A stretch of DNA of 64,000 bases from Belliella alkalica (GTDB lineage Bacteria > Bacteroidota > Bacteroidia > Cytophagales > Cyclobacteriaceae), in the NCBI RefSeq assembly GCF_022549785.1, contig NZ_JAKZGO010000012.1, positions 62,001-126,000 of the forward strand, given 5' to 3'. The position numbers were made by a program, and so were the translations under genes. The notes under the pieces were generated by a model. That model did not search any database. It saw nothing but the letters and a program-made list of their open reading frames with translations, and had not been told where the DNA came from. The number at the start of each line of letters is the position of its first letter. Position 1 is the stretch's first letter. Shown here in pieces: positions 46,107-55,123 of the stretch.

Positions 46107-47312
46107 TTAGTCCAGTGAATTGAAAAGTGTGTCATACGCTTCTTTCTCAGAAACACTCACAGGATTTATTTTCATACCATCTTTCAGTTGTTGGATTCCT
46201 TCTAAGATGATCTTGTCTCCAGGCTGAAAACTATCACTGATATAATAAACACCAAACCTTTGCATTGGAACAAAACTTCTTACTTGGACTTTATTTTCCT
46301 TGGTAAGTACATACACATAACTGTAATCCTGAATTTCAAAAGTCGATTTTTGTGGAATCAAGAAAATATTCTCCAATTCATTATTCATTTGTATTTTCCC
46401 ACTTGCACCATGTTTGATCAATTGATCTGGATTTGGAAATCTTACTCTAAAGGCGATGGATCCTGTTCCTTTTTCAAAATCAGCTTCCATAGTCTCCAAT
46501 TTCCCGGTATATTGGTAAGTTTCTCCATCCGAAAGAATCAAACTCAGTTCCTCTTGTTCTTTTTGCAAACTGTCGGTTTCCAATGTTTCGATTTTATCTC
46601 TCATATACCTCAGATATTCATTTTCGGTCACTTTGTAATAAGCGAAAACTTCATTAATATCTGTAATGTTAGTTAGTAAATCTCCAGAAGTCACCAAACT
46701 TCCAGTTTTGTAAGGAATACGATCCACTATTCCATCAAATGGCGCTCTTATAGTAGTGTAAGAAAGTCCTGTCTTAGCATTTTGCAATAAAGACTGAGCT
46801 TCTACGATTGCTGATTCTGCAACAGAATTTTGGGCTTTAGCCAAATCTAGTTCAGAAGACGAAATAATATTTTTATCAACTAGGATTTTCAAACGCTCTA
46901 CCTCAAGGGCTGTTGCTTTAGCCTCAGCTTTTGCTTGCATCAGTTTAGCATTTGAAGAATTAACTATTTCATTGAATTCATTTGAAGTCAACTGAAACAA
47001 CGGTTGATTTTTCTTCACAAACTCACCTTCATCTACGTAAATTTTATCTACAAAACCTTCGACTTTTGCTCTAACTTCCACAAACTGAACAGCCTGGATA
47101 TCGCAAACATATGTCTTGGGAACCAAAATAGATTTAGTCTGTAATTCTAAGACTGGTATCTCGCTAAGTACCATCTTATTTTGATTTTTAGAATTACCAG
47201 TATTGCAAGAAATCAACATGATAGATGATATCATCATCAAAATACAAATATTGATTAGGGAACAATTGGACACTTTTTTCCCCGTAAGATTTTTAAAACC
47301 TTTGAAATTCAT
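46107..47312 (-). CDS. RND periplasmic adaptor (membrane-fusion protein, lipoprotein)
   Basis: 401 residues. Lipoprotein signal with IMLISCNTG, cysteine near 36. The HlyD-like order is seen: first lipoyl half VEVRAKVEGFVDKIYVDEGE near 77, a coiled-coil hairpin (about 110-170), second lipoyl half TTIRAPFDGIVDRIPYKTGS near 190, then beta-barrel and membrane-proximal domains. It links pump and outer duct. A start at a later methionine is possible since residues 1-20 are unusual for a signal. Confidence 0.92.
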   Translation of the reverse strand: MNFKGFKNLTGKKVSNCSLINICILMMISSIMLISCNTGNSKNQNKMVLSEIPVLELQTKSILVPKTYVCDIQAVQFVEVRAKVEGFVDKIYVDEGEFVKKNQPLFQLTSNEFNEIVNSSNAKLMQAKAEAKATALEVERLKILVDKNIISSSELDLAKAQNSVAESAIVEAQSLLQNAKTGLSYTTIRAPFDGIVDRIPYKTGSLVTSGDLLTNITDINEVFAYYKVTENEYLRYMRDKIETLETDSLQKEQEELSLILSDGETYQYTGKLETMEADFEKGTGSIAFRVRFPNPDQLIKHGASGKIQMNNELENIFLIPQKSTFEIQDYSYVYVLTKENKVQVRSFVPMQRFGVYYISDSFQPGDKIILEGIQQLKDGMKINPVSVSEKEAYDTLFNSLD

Positions 47313-47394
47313 AATGGAAGAGTAAATAATTGATAAAGCCCTTTTACAATTGAAAAAGGAATAGAAATAATTGAAAATAAAATTGAAAAATGAA

Positions 47395-47763
47395 TTAAGG
47401 AGCGTTTGAAGCTATAGAAATCCTCAAAACATGGAAAAAATATTCAATAATTCCAGTAAAGGTTAAGAAAGAAACTTTAATTATTTCACTTTTTGATTCG
47501 ATTCTAGGCACCAAGTAATCAAAAACTTTGATGATAACTAACCTTTGGACTTTACTTAATTGAGAGCTTGACTGTGTCCTTATGATTGAAGTGGGAAAAT
47601 CAACAAAGTCATACTCTAATTCACTAACAAATTCACCAACATAAACAGATTCCTCAACTTTTTCAAACCCATCAGAAACAGCCAATAACAGGAAAAAAGT
47701 AGCCATAAAAATCGCTACACTCTGAATAAATATCCTAATTCCTGTTTTTTGATGAATCAACAT
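47395..47763 (-). CDS. Small hypothetical membrane protein at the head of the efflux operon
   Basis: 122 residues from the ATG at 47763. One hydrophobic segment (about 10-28, FIQSVAIFMATFFLLLAVSD) is followed by a region rich in E and V (KVEESVYVGEFVSELEYDF) and a hydrophobic C-terminal stretch (SFLTFTGIIEYFFHVLRISI). I recognise no family. It precedes the adaptor gene by 82 bases in the same direction and may be co-transcribed as an accessory or regulatory membrane protein; alternatively it is independent. Confidence 0.5.
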   Translation of the reverse strand: MLIHQKTGIRIFIQSVAIFMATFFLLLAVSDGFEKVEESVYVGEFVSELEYDFVDFPTSIIRTQSSSQLSKVQRLVIIKVFDYLVPRIESKSEIIKVSFLTFTGIIEYFFHVLRISIASNAP

Positions 47764-48037
47764 AAATGTAAAATTACTCAATAATTAAAAAATCACACTG
47801 ATTATTTTATGATTGGAAATTAATCTTCACATTTGTTAAAGAATTTATATTTATTTACATAATGTTTTGTAAACTTAAATTTTCAAACTATTACCAAATT
47901 CAAAATAAAAATAGGGCAAACATCATATTATCAAAATTAAAAATTTATTTAATTGAAATTTTAATAATTTAAATCCCAACTCAAAATTTTTTATCAAAAA
48001 TATCTTTAGACCTTTGTATCAATTAATTTTGAAAGAA

Positions 48038-48964
48038 ATGAACAAAGATTTGAGAATCATTTATATGGGGACACCAGAATTTGCTGTACCTGGCTTAGAA
48101 ATATTAATTGAAAATGATTGGAACGTAGTAGCTGTAATCACTGCTCCAGATAAACCAAAAGGACGAGGGCAAAAAATGATCCCCTCTCCTGTCAAACAGG
48201 CTGCATTGAATTTCAACATTCCAGTTTTGCAACCTACAAACCTCAAATCTGAAGCCTTTTTGGAAGAACTAAGAAGCTTCAATGCCGACATTCAAGTGGT
48301 GGTAGCTTTCAGGATGCTTCCAGAAGTAGTCTGGAGTATGCCACCAAAAGGAACTTTCAATTTACATGCCTCTCTTCTCCCAAATTACAGAGGCGCAGCA
48401 CCAATCAATTGGGCAATAATTAACGGTGAAAAAGAAACGGGTATCACTACATTTTTCCTAAAGCATGAAATTGATACTGGAAGTGTGATTTTTCAAGAAA
48501 AAGAAACAATTCTCCCAGAAGACAACATCGGAACATTGTATGAAAAATTGATGGTAAAAGGTTCGAAACTGATTTTGAAGACAATAGAAGCTGTTTCAAA
48601 AGATCAAGTTGAGCCAAAACCTCAAGATGAAAGTATGGCCATTCACCATGCACCAAAGATCTATAAAGAAACCTGTCAAATCGATTGGAACCAATCTGCC
48701 GAAAACATTCATAATCTTGTGAGAGGTCTTTCTCCCTACCCCGCTGCATGGACTACAATCAATGATAAAAACTGCAAGATTTTTGAGACTGAAGTAAGCG
48801 AGAAAAACCTTAACAATCTAAACATAGGAGAATTTGAATCAGATGGAAAGACAAATCTCACTTTTCAAACAGGAGAAGGAAGTCTCAAAATCCTAGAGCT
48901 ACAGTTAGAAGGAAAGAAAAGAATGACTGTAGGAGATTTCCTTAGAGGAAATAAGATAAAATAA
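48038..48964 (+). CDS. fmt: Methionyl-tRNA formyltransferase
   Basis: 308 residues from the ATG at 48038; the frame is open eight codons earlier from a TTG that is not needed. The N-terminal transferase fold shows LRIIYMGTPEFAVPGLE near 5, the catalytic stretch FNLHASLLPNYRGAAPINWA near 107-126 and HEIDTGSVI near 148. The C-terminal tRNA-binding OB fold spans about 205-308 and includes IHNLVRGLSPYPAAW. It formylates initiator Met-tRNA with 10-formyl-THF. The Xre/RES genes follow closely. Confidence 0.95.
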   Translation: MNKDLRIIYMGTPEFAVPGLEILIENDWNVVAVITAPDKPKGRGQKMIPSPVKQAALNFNIPVLQPTNLKSEAFLEELRSFNADIQVVVAFRMLPEVVWSMPPKGTFNLHASLLPNYRGAAPINWAIINGEKETGITTFFLKHEIDTGSVIFQEKETILPEDNIGTLYEKLMVKGSKLILKTIEAVSKDQVEPKPQDESMAIHHAPKIYKETCQIDWNQSAENIHNLVRGLSPYPAAWTTINDKNCKIFETEVSEKNLNNLNIGEFESDGKTNLTFQTGEGSLKILELQLEGKKRMTVGDFLRGNKIK

Positions 48965-48977
48965 AAAAAAACTTGAC

Positions 48978-49002
48978 AAATGTCTTATTTTTTTGGACAT
49001 TT
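48978..49002. promoter_or_regulatory. Inverted repeat upstream of the Xre/RES pair
   Basis: The arms AAATGTC (48978-48984) and GACATTT (48996-49002) are separated by 11 bases and end 18 bases before the antitoxin ATG. Position and dyad suit an autoregulatory operator; a TTGAC just upstream may be a -33 element. Confidence 0.45.
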
Positions 49003-49020
49003 ACGCAAAGACAAAAGGAT

Positions 49021-49443
49021 ATGGGTATAGTAAGTGATTATGTAGCCAATTATGGTTTTTCTGGAGATAGGCTATCTCTAAGATTAGCCAAGACCAGCCG
49101 TAGAGGTCTTACTTATGAAGATTTCGAAAAGGTAATGGAAGAAAGTCCTGTTTCCGAAGATTCTTGGGCTGTATTGTTACACTTGTCAGATAGGACACTC
49201 CAACGCTACAAAAAAGACAGAAAATCATTTGAACCCATCCAAAGTGAGCGGATTCTGAAGCTTGCGATACTTTTTAAGTTTGGTGAGGAGGTTTTTGGTG
49301 AATTGGAGTTGTTTAGATTGTGGCTTCATGAGTCTTGCATACCCCTAGGTTCGCAGTCTCCACTTTCTCTACTTGACACGACTTTCGGAATAGACCTTGT
49401 CAAAGATGAATTGGGTAGGATTCAGCATGGTATTTTTGCATGA
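49021..49443 (+). CDS. Antitoxin of a RES/Xre (ParS/MbcA-type) toxin-antitoxin system
   Basis: 140 residues from the ATG at 49021; the frame is open further upstream, but this start places it after the palindrome. The N-terminal Xre-like HTH part contains GLTYEDFEKVMEESP and LLHLSDRTLQRYKKD near 55-70. The C-terminal MbcA/ParS/Xre toxin-binding region includes SERILKLAILFKFGEEVFG and ESCIPLGSQSPLSLLDTTFG, the DUF2384 hallmark. It binds the RES toxin and represses the operon. ATGA overlap with the toxin gene confirms coupling. Confidence 0.9.
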   Translation: MGIVSDYVANYGFSGDRLSLRLAKTSRRGLTYEDFEKVMEESPVSEDSWAVLLHLSDRTLQRYKKDRKSFEPIQSERILKLAILFKFGEEVFGELELFRLWLHESCIPLGSQSPLSLLDTTFGIDLVKDELGRIQHGIFA

Positions 49444-49895
49444 TTTTATACAGGATTTCAAGAGAAGCTTACGCCAAGGACTTAAGTGGTATTGGGGCCA
49501 TGCTATATGGTGGAAGATGGAACAGTAAAGGAAGGGCAGCACTTTATACTGCTGGTTCTATTTCATTGGCAATGCTTGAAGTAGCAGTCCATATTACTCC
49601 TAACCATGCCCCAAAAGATTTTCAACTGGTTAAGATACAAGTCCCTGATCTCCAAATAAAAAATATAAAAATAGAAGATCTTCATAATTCATGGCGTGAA
49701 TCTCCTCCTTCACAATTCACACAAGATATCGGAGATGAATTTTTGGATAAACAAAACCATTTTATTCTTCAAGTTGCTTCCGTAATTGTTCCAGACGAGT
49801 TCAACTATATCATCAACCCTAAACATCCACAATCCAGCAATATTCAGATAATTTCCATAGAGCCCATCCGGTTTGACCCAAGGCTCTTCCCCTGA
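49440..49895 (+). CDS. RES-domain toxin (NAD+-degrading family)
   Basis: 151 residues, the usual RES size. Conserved features are the N-terminal YRISREAYAKDLSGIGA, the glycine-arginine stretch GGRWNSKGRAALYTA with the active-site R and Y, the glutamate in SLAMLEVAVH, and the closing FDPRLF. RES toxins studied elsewhere deplete NAD+ (MbcT phosphorolysis; others ADP-ribosylate), stopping growth. The gene appears intact and is translated by overlap with the antitoxin. Confidence 0.92.
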   Translation: MILYRISREAYAKDLSGIGAMLYGGRWNSKGRAALYTAGSISLAMLEVAVHITPNHAPKDFQLVKIQVPDLQIKNIKIEDLHNSWRESPPSQFTQDIGDEFLDKQNHFILQVASVIVPDEFNYIINPKHPQSSNIQIISIEPIRFDPRLFP

Positions 49896-49975
49896 TAATT
49901 AATTGTTTGTATTTAATTTTTTGAATTTCATACCAGTAGTCATTACCTTTAGTAGTAATTTTAAACCCACTTGTT

Positions 49976-50914
49976 ATGAAAAAAATTTATACGATACTTA
50001 CCATACCGATATTGATGTGCATATCTTTTGAGTCAGAGGCTCAGCTAGGAAATAGACTAAAGCAAGCTGCGTCTAGAGGTCTTGGGAATGCACTTGAAAA
50101 AAGAGTTGAAAAGGAAGCTGAGAAGATAGCACAACGACAACTTGAAAAAGCTTTTGAAAATATTTATGGGCCAGATATGCCAAGTGGTGGTGGTTTTAAC
50201 ATTGGCAAAATATTGGAAGGCATCGATGCAAATGTAGAAATTGCAGATACTTATGATTTTTCAAGCTATTCAGTAATGGAAATCAACAGTTTGGATGAAA
50301 AAGGCAAAGCTTCGGAACCCTTTCAGATGAAAACGTACTTTAGTCCAGATGGTAAGACTGCCGCCATGGAGATTGAGAATAAAGACCAAAAAAACAATTC
50401 GGGAAAAACAGTAATCATCAGTGATTTGGAGAGAAATGCTTCAATAATTCTGATAGAATCTGAAGGTAAAAAAAGCAGCATAGCTTATGGGTATGACTTT
50501 GATGCACTAGAACAGGCCGCTGCCTTGGAAAATTGGGAAGAATGGGAGGAAGAAATGGAGGAAAGTGATTTTTCGATAAAAAAGACAGGAAACACCAAGA
50601 CTATCCATGGATACAAGTGTGATGAGTATGTAAGTGAGTCAGAAGAAGGAACTGCCACTTTTTGGATTACAAAAGAACCAATAGATGGAGGTGGTTCTTT
50701 TTGGACAGATACCAATCCAATGCTTGGCACTTCAGCATATCAAAGAGGAAAAACAGCATGGGGCGATGTCCCAATGGGAAATATGATGGAGATGTTGTTT
50801 GAAAGCAAAACAGACAAAAGTAGGTCTGAGTTAAAAATCACTGATATGAACAAAAACTCATCTACTTCTTTTGTGATGTCAGATTATCCGAACATGCTAA
50901 AAACCGAAAAGTAA
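49976..50914 (+). CDS. Secreted DUF4412-type protein
   Basis: 312 residues with a signal peptide (to about residue 22, SFESEAQ). A charged helix (RVEKEAEKIAQRQLEKAFEN, about 42-61) precedes a beta-rich domain containing SSYSVMEINSLDEKG near 95, VIISDLERNASIILIES near 142, IHGYKCDEYVSESEEGTATF near 209 and WITKEP. The pattern of hydrolysis-resistant G-Y-x-C-x-x-Y is shared with Bacteroidota DUF4412 proteins, function unknown. It lies 80 bases after the toxin gene and is probably independent. Confidence 0.72.
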   Translation: MKKIYTILTIPILMCISFESEAQLGNRLKQAASRGLGNALEKRVEKEAEKIAQRQLEKAFENIYGPDMPSGGGFNIGKILEGIDANVEIADTYDFSSYSVMEINSLDEKGKASEPFQMKTYFSPDGKTAAMEIENKDQKNNSGKTVIISDLERNASIILIESEGKKSSIAYGYDFDALEQAAALENWEEWEEEMEESDFSIKKTGNTKTIHGYKCDEYVSESEEGTATFWITKEPIDGGGSFWTDTNPMLGTSAYQRGKTAWGDVPMGNMMEMLFESKTDKSRSELKITDMNKNSSTSFVMSDYPNMLKTEK

Positions 50915-51091
50915 TTTTGGTTTCAAAAGTTTATAGTTGTGATTATTTGTTGCCCTACTATTTGGTATTTACCCAGAGATGAGGATACGAATAATCACAT
51001 TTTTCTTTTTTATAACAGCTGATATTTAATTTACAATTTTTTGACTTAAAAATCCTTGGTATCTTGTAAGCCAAACCTTCAAAATATCAAA

Positions 51092-51592
51092 TTGAATATA
51101 TCCATTATAGTCGCCAAAGCCAAAAACAATGTGATTGGCAAAGACAATCAACTTATTTGGAAACTCTCATCTGACTTGAGATTTTTCAAGAAAACCACAA
51201 CAGGTCATCATATCATCATGGGTAGAAAAACCTATGATTCAATGGGAAAGCCCCTTCCAAATAGGACTTCAATTGTAATTACCCGAAATACAGATTTCGA
51301 AATACCTGAAGGTCACTTTGTGGTTCATTCTTTAGAAGAATCAATAAGGCTCTGCATCAGTAAAAATCTTGGGCAGGTGTATATCATTGGAGGGGCTCAG
51401 ATTTACAAAGAGGCCATCAATATATGCGATGAAATGCTAATTACAGAAGTAGATGCCCATCCAGAAGGTGATGTATATTTCCCGAATTTCGAAACATCAA
51501 ATTGGAAAAAAGAAAATGTAGAGCAATTTCAAAAAGATGAAAACAATGAATATAACTTTGAAATTGTCACTTACAAAAGGATCAAACAATGA
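51092..51592 (+). CDS. folA: Dihydrofolate reductase, apparently with a TTG start
   Basis: 166 residues. The N-terminus NISIIVAKAKNNVIGKDNQL matches the start of the DHFR fold, and no ATG precedes it in frame; TTG at 51092 is the natural start. Conserved residues: IGKDNQLIWKLSSDLRFFK with the active-site acid near 27, HHIIMGRKTYDSMGKPLPNR near 46, and YIIGGAQIYKEA near 100. It reduces dihydrofolate with NADPH. There is no thyA beside it. Its stop overlaps the SDR start (ATGA). Confidence 0.92.
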   Translation: MNISIIVAKAKNNVIGKDNQLIWKLSSDLRFFKKTTTGHHIIMGRKTYDSMGKPLPNRTSIVITRNTDFEIPEGHFVVHSLEESIRLCISKNLGQVYIIGGAQIYKEAINICDEMLITEVDAHPEGDVYFPNFETSNWKKENVEQFQKDENNEYNFEIVTYKRIKQ

Positions 51593-52374
51593 ATAGCAAT
51601 GTAGTCTGGATCACTGGTGCTTCGTCTGGAATTGGAGAGGCTTTGGTTCATCAATTCGAAAAATCCAACTATAAGGTAATCATTTCCTCCAGAAAAAAAG
51701 ATGCTTTGGAACTTGTGAAATCAAGAACCCAAAACCCAAATAATATTTTTGTTTTACCGTTGGACTTATCAAAAAATGAAGATTTTGAAATACTTGCATC
51801 TGAAGCTATCGCTGCATTCGGTCATGTGGACATATTAATCAACAACGGAGGTATCAGTCAAAGGTCTCTTGTCATAGATACAAAACTAGAAGTAGATCGA
51901 AAGATCATGGAAGTAAATTACTTTGGAACAATTGCATTGAGCAAAGCGATCTTACCTCATTTTATTGAAAGAAAAAAAGGACATTTTGGAGTAGTTAGTA
52001 GTCTTGTAGGTAAGTTTGGTTCGCCATATCGATCTTCATATGCAGGTGCAAAACACGCATTGCATGGATTTTTTGATTCACTAAGAGCGGAAAACTATAA
52101 AGAGAATATTAAAGTTACAATGATATGTCCTGGGTTTATCAAAACAAATGTCTCAATCAATGCACTTACAGGTGATGGAAGTCCATTGAATGAAATGGAT
52201 GCAGCACAGGATAAAGGCATGACACCTGAAGCTTGTGCAAAAACTATCAAGAAAGGAATTGAAACAGGAAAGTTAGAAATTCTGATAGGAGGAAAAGAAA
52301 CCATAGCAGTTTACATCAAGCGATTTTTCCCGAAAATTTTCGCAAAAATAATTCAGAAAGCTAAAGTGAGATAA
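51589..52374 (+). CDS. Short-chain dehydrogenase/reductase (SDR)
   Basis: 261 residues: TGASSGIGEA near 8-17, INNGGISQRS near 84, catalytic serine in VSSLVGKFGSP near 139, and YAGAKHALHG near 152. The C-terminal KRFFPKIFAKIIQKAKVR is basic and may touch membrane, as in the DHRS7B-like branch acting on lipophilic substrates. The R in the SSRKKD loop after strand 2 suggests NADPH use. It is coupled to folA by ATGA overlap and may be co-regulated with cinA. Confidence 0.87.
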   Translation: MNSNVVWITGASSGIGEALVHQFEKSNYKVIISSRKKDALELVKSRTQNPNNIFVLPLDLSKNEDFEILASEAIAAFGHVDILINNGGISQRSLVIDTKLEVDRKIMEVNYFGTIALSKAILPHFIERKKGHFGVVSSLVGKFGSPYRSSYAGAKHALHGFFDSLRAENYKENIKVTMICPGFIKTNVSINALTGDGSPLNEMDAAQDKGMTPEACAKTIKKGIETGKLEILIGGKETIAVYIKRFFPKIFAKIIQKAKVR

Positions 52375-52432
52375 CAGAATACGCTAAGTTTTCTTAAAGT
52401 AGGCATAAAGTTAAGCCCAAATCAAACCAAAG

Positions 52433-53698
52433 ATGACTAACTATATAGAGATAAAAGCAGAAATAATAGCTATTGGCGACGAATTGCTCTACGGACAAAT
52501 AATCGACACCAACAGTCATTGGATAAGCCAAGAGCTTGATAAAATTGGAGTAAGAGTCATTCAGAGAACTACAGTAGGCGATCATAAGGAATCAATGATG
52601 GCTGCATTTAAAGCAGCAGAAAAAAGAGCTGATATTGTATTGATAACAGGAGGACTAGGCCCCACAAATGATGATTTGACAAAGCCTTTGTTGGCAGAGT
52701 ATTTCAATTGTGAAATAAAGCTTGTCCCAGAAGCCCTTGAAGCCGTGCGTAATTTTTTCGAAAAAAGAGGTCGTGAACTTACAGATCTGAACAAATTGCA
52801 GGCACATCTACCGACTAAGTGCACTTACATCCCAAATGAAATAGGTACCGCCCCAGGCATGTGGTTTGAAGAAAATGACACAGCATGGATGTCCATGCCA
52901 GGAGTGCCCCATGAGATGAAAAAGTTGATGAAGGATTATGTGATTCCCAAAATCAAAAGCATGTATGCGCTGCCTATCATTTATCATAAAATAATCAAAA
53001 CCGTTGGCATAGGTGAAAGTTGGCTTGCTGACTTGATTAGGGATTGGGAAAGTAATTTGCCGAATAACATCAAACTTGCATACTTGCCTTCATTGGGACA
53101 AGTCAAGTTAAGATTGACAGCTTTTGGTGATGATTATGATGAATTGCAGGCAGATGTTGAGACCCAAATCGAATTGGTGAAGCCATTGATCGAAAAATAT
53201 ATATTTGGTTACAACCATGAGACGCTTGAAGAATCCATCGGCAGACTTTTGAAACAGAAAAATAAAAAAGTAGCTTTGGCAGAAAGCTGTTCAGGAGGAT
53301 ATATTTCCCACCTAATCACTAGTATCCCAGGTAGCAGCAAGTATTTCCAAGGCGCTTTGATCCCCTACCATAATGAATTCAAAAGTGATATATTGAATGT
53401 TGACAAAGAGGTATTGAAGAATAAAGGTGCTGTAAGTGAAGAAACTATCAAGCAGATGGCTGAAAACATTAGAGTAGAATTCAAATCAGATTATGGCCTT
53501 GCAAGTAGTGGTATCGCAGGGCCAGAAGGTGGATGGGCCGAAAAACCTGTAGGCACAGTATGGATAGCTTGCGCCTTTGAAGGGAATACTATAACAAAAA
53601 AACTACAATTGACTCAGGACAGAATGCTCAATATTCAACTTACCGCAGTAGCTGTCCTAAATTTGTTAAGATTGTGCATTCTTGAAAAAACAGAATAA
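52433..53698 (+). CDS. cinA: CinA-family protein (NMN amidohydrolase / ADP-ribose pyrophosphatase type)
   Basis: 421 residues. The N-terminal MoaB/MogA-like domain (1-175) has AEIIAIGDELLYGQIIDTNS and ITGGLGPTNDDLT. The middle region has GVPHEMKKLM near 160. The C-terminal CinA domain (about 260-420) has VALAESCSGGYISHLITSIPGS with the catalytic serine, ASSGIAGPEGG and PVGTVWIA. It recycles pyridine nucleotides by deamidating NMN and hydrolysing ADP-ribose. It follows the SDR gene by 58 bases. NMN salvage is thematically close to the nearby NAD-degrading RES toxin, but no link is shown. Confidence 0.92.
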   Translation: MTNYIEIKAEIIAIGDELLYGQIIDTNSHWISQELDKIGVRVIQRTTVGDHKESMMAAFKAAEKRADIVLITGGLGPTNDDLTKPLLAEYFNCEIKLVPEALEAVRNFFEKRGRELTDLNKLQAHLPTKCTYIPNEIGTAPGMWFEENDTAWMSMPGVPHEMKKLMKDYVIPKIKSMYALPIIYHKIIKTVGIGESWLADLIRDWESNLPNNIKLAYLPSLGQVKLRLTAFGDDYDELQADVETQIELVKPLIEKYIFGYNHETLEESIGRLLKQKNKKVALAESCSGGYISHLITSIPGSSKYFQGALIPYHNEFKSDILNVDKEVLKNKGAVSEETIKQMAENIRVEFKSDYGLASSGIAGPEGGWAEKPVGTVWIACAFEGNTITKKLQLTQDRMLNIQLTAVAVLNLLRLCILEKTE

Positions 53699-53782
53699 AA
53701 ATTATGTTAAATGTTTTTGTATTACATAAAATAAAATTTAATTTTAAAACTTAGAAATAAACCCAATTAAATAATAAAAAAT

Positions 53783-55075
53783 ATGGCAACTGTAGAAATG
53801 ATAATGCCCAAAATGGGTGAGAGTATCATAGAGGGCACCATTCTTACATGGCTCAAAAAAGAAGGCGATACAATCGAACAGGATGAATCTGTATTAGAGG
53901 TTGCTACTGATAAAGTTGACACAGAAGTACCAGCTATATATGGTGGTGTTCTTAAGAAAATATTGGTGAAAGAGGGTGAAATTGTAGCTGTAGGAGCTCC
54001 TATTGCTATCATTGAAACCGAAGAAGAGACCTCAGGATCTGTAGAACAATCATCAAAAGAATCTCCAAGCCAAAAAGAGGAATTGGTAGCTGCTGCGCCT
54101 GAACACACTTCAACTTTGGTAAGTGATACCTCCTCTGAAAAATCAGTCGAAGGTGATGAAAGATTCTATTCACCCTTAGTTCAAAGCATTGCTAAAGAAG
54201 AAAATATATCAAAATCGGAGTTGGCAAAGATTTCTGGAACAGGGAAAGATGGTAGGGTAACAAAAGTTGATATGCTTGAGTATATCAAAGAAAGAAACAC
54301 TCCAAAATCAAGCCCAAAACCATCTATCAGCGCACCAATGCCAAAAGCAGAAGTTAGTATTTCTGCTGGAGATGAGATCATTGAAATGGACAGAATGCGC
54401 AAAATGATTGCGCAAAGGATGTTAGATTCGAAAAGGATTTCTCCTCATGTCACTTCTTTTGTAGAAGCTGATGTCACCAACATCGTACTATGGAGAAATA
54501 AAGTAAAAGATGCCTACAAAAAGAAAGAAGGGGAAGCCCTAACATTTACCCCTTTCTTTGTACATGCAGTAGCGAGAGCTATCAAAGATTTTCCAATGAT
54601 CAACATCTCCGTTGATGGAGATACAATCATCAAAAAGAGAGATATCAATATAGGAATAGCTGTGGCACTTCCAAGTGGCAATCTGATTGTTCCAAACATA
54701 AAAAATGCAGATCAATTCAACCTCACAGGGTTATCCAAGAAAGTGAATGATTTGGCTGTAAGAGCTAGAAACAATAAGCTATCTCCTGATGAACTTGGTG
54801 GTGGCACATATACAATATCTAATGTAGGCTCTTTTGGAAATGTAATGGGTACTCCAATAATAATGCAACCTCAAGTTGCCATATTGGCTGTAGGAGCTAT
54901 TACAAAAAAACCTGCCGTTGTGGAGACCCCAACAGGAGATGTGATTGCAATCAGGCATAAGATGTTCCTATCTCATTCTTATGACCATCGTGTAGTTGAT
55001 GGTTCTTTAGGAGGGATGTTTGTACGTAGAGTAGCTGATTACTTGGAAGAATTTGATTTGGAGTCAGAGCTATAA
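53783..55075 (+). CDS. 2-oxoacid dehydrogenase E2 (dihydrolipoamide acyltransferase)
   Basis: 430 residues. Lipoyl domain (1-78) with the lipoylated lysine in EVATDKVDTEVPA, a flexible linker, peripheral-subunit-binding domain (about 132-170; YSPLVQSIAKEENI then GKDGRVTKVDMLEYI), second linker and catalytic domain (about 200-430) with the CoA-channel pattern and the active-site HRVVDGSLGG near 412. The single lipoyl domain fits branched-chain or 2-oxoglutarate complexes better than pyruvate. No E1 or E3 gene is adjacent. A branched-chain role would supply isobutyryl-CoA to pathways such as that of the IcmF encoded at 60-63 kb. Confidence 0.9.
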   Translation: MATVEMIMPKMGESIIEGTILTWLKKEGDTIEQDESVLEVATDKVDTEVPAIYGGVLKKILVKEGEIVAVGAPIAIIETEEETSGSVEQSSKESPSQKEELVAAAPEHTSTLVSDTSSEKSVEGDERFYSPLVQSIAKEENISKSELAKISGTGKDGRVTKVDMLEYIKERNTPKSSPKPSISAPMPKAEVSISAGDEIIEMDRMRKMIAQRMLDSKRISPHVTSFVEADVTNIVLWRNKVKDAYKKKEGEALTFTPFFVHAVARAIKDFPMINISVDGDTIIKKRDINIGIAVALPSGNLIVPNIKNADQFNLTGLSKKVNDLAVRARNNKLSPDELGGGTYTISNVGSFGNVMGTPIIMQPQVAILAVGAITKKPAVVETPTGDVIAIRHKMFLSHSYDHRVVDGSLGGMFVRRVADYLEEFDLESEL

Positions 55076-55080
55076 AATCC

Positions 55081-55123
55081 AAATAAGTAAGGAAGTCATT
55101 AATTGACTTCCTTACTTATTTTT
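55081..55123. terminator. Bidirectional terminator with a stop codon in its loop
   Basis: The arms AAATAAGTAAGGAAGTCA (55081-55098) and TGACTTCCTTACTTATTT (55104-55121) are perfect over 18 bp. The loop TTAAT contains the TAA (minus strand) of the hybrid kinase. It serves both convergent genes. Confidence 0.88.

Noticed and set aside
51589-52374. Pteridine reductase (PTR1/FolM) to complement folA
   Set aside because: The motifs are general SDR and the basic C-terminus fits lipid-type SDRs better; coupling alone does not show pterin activity.
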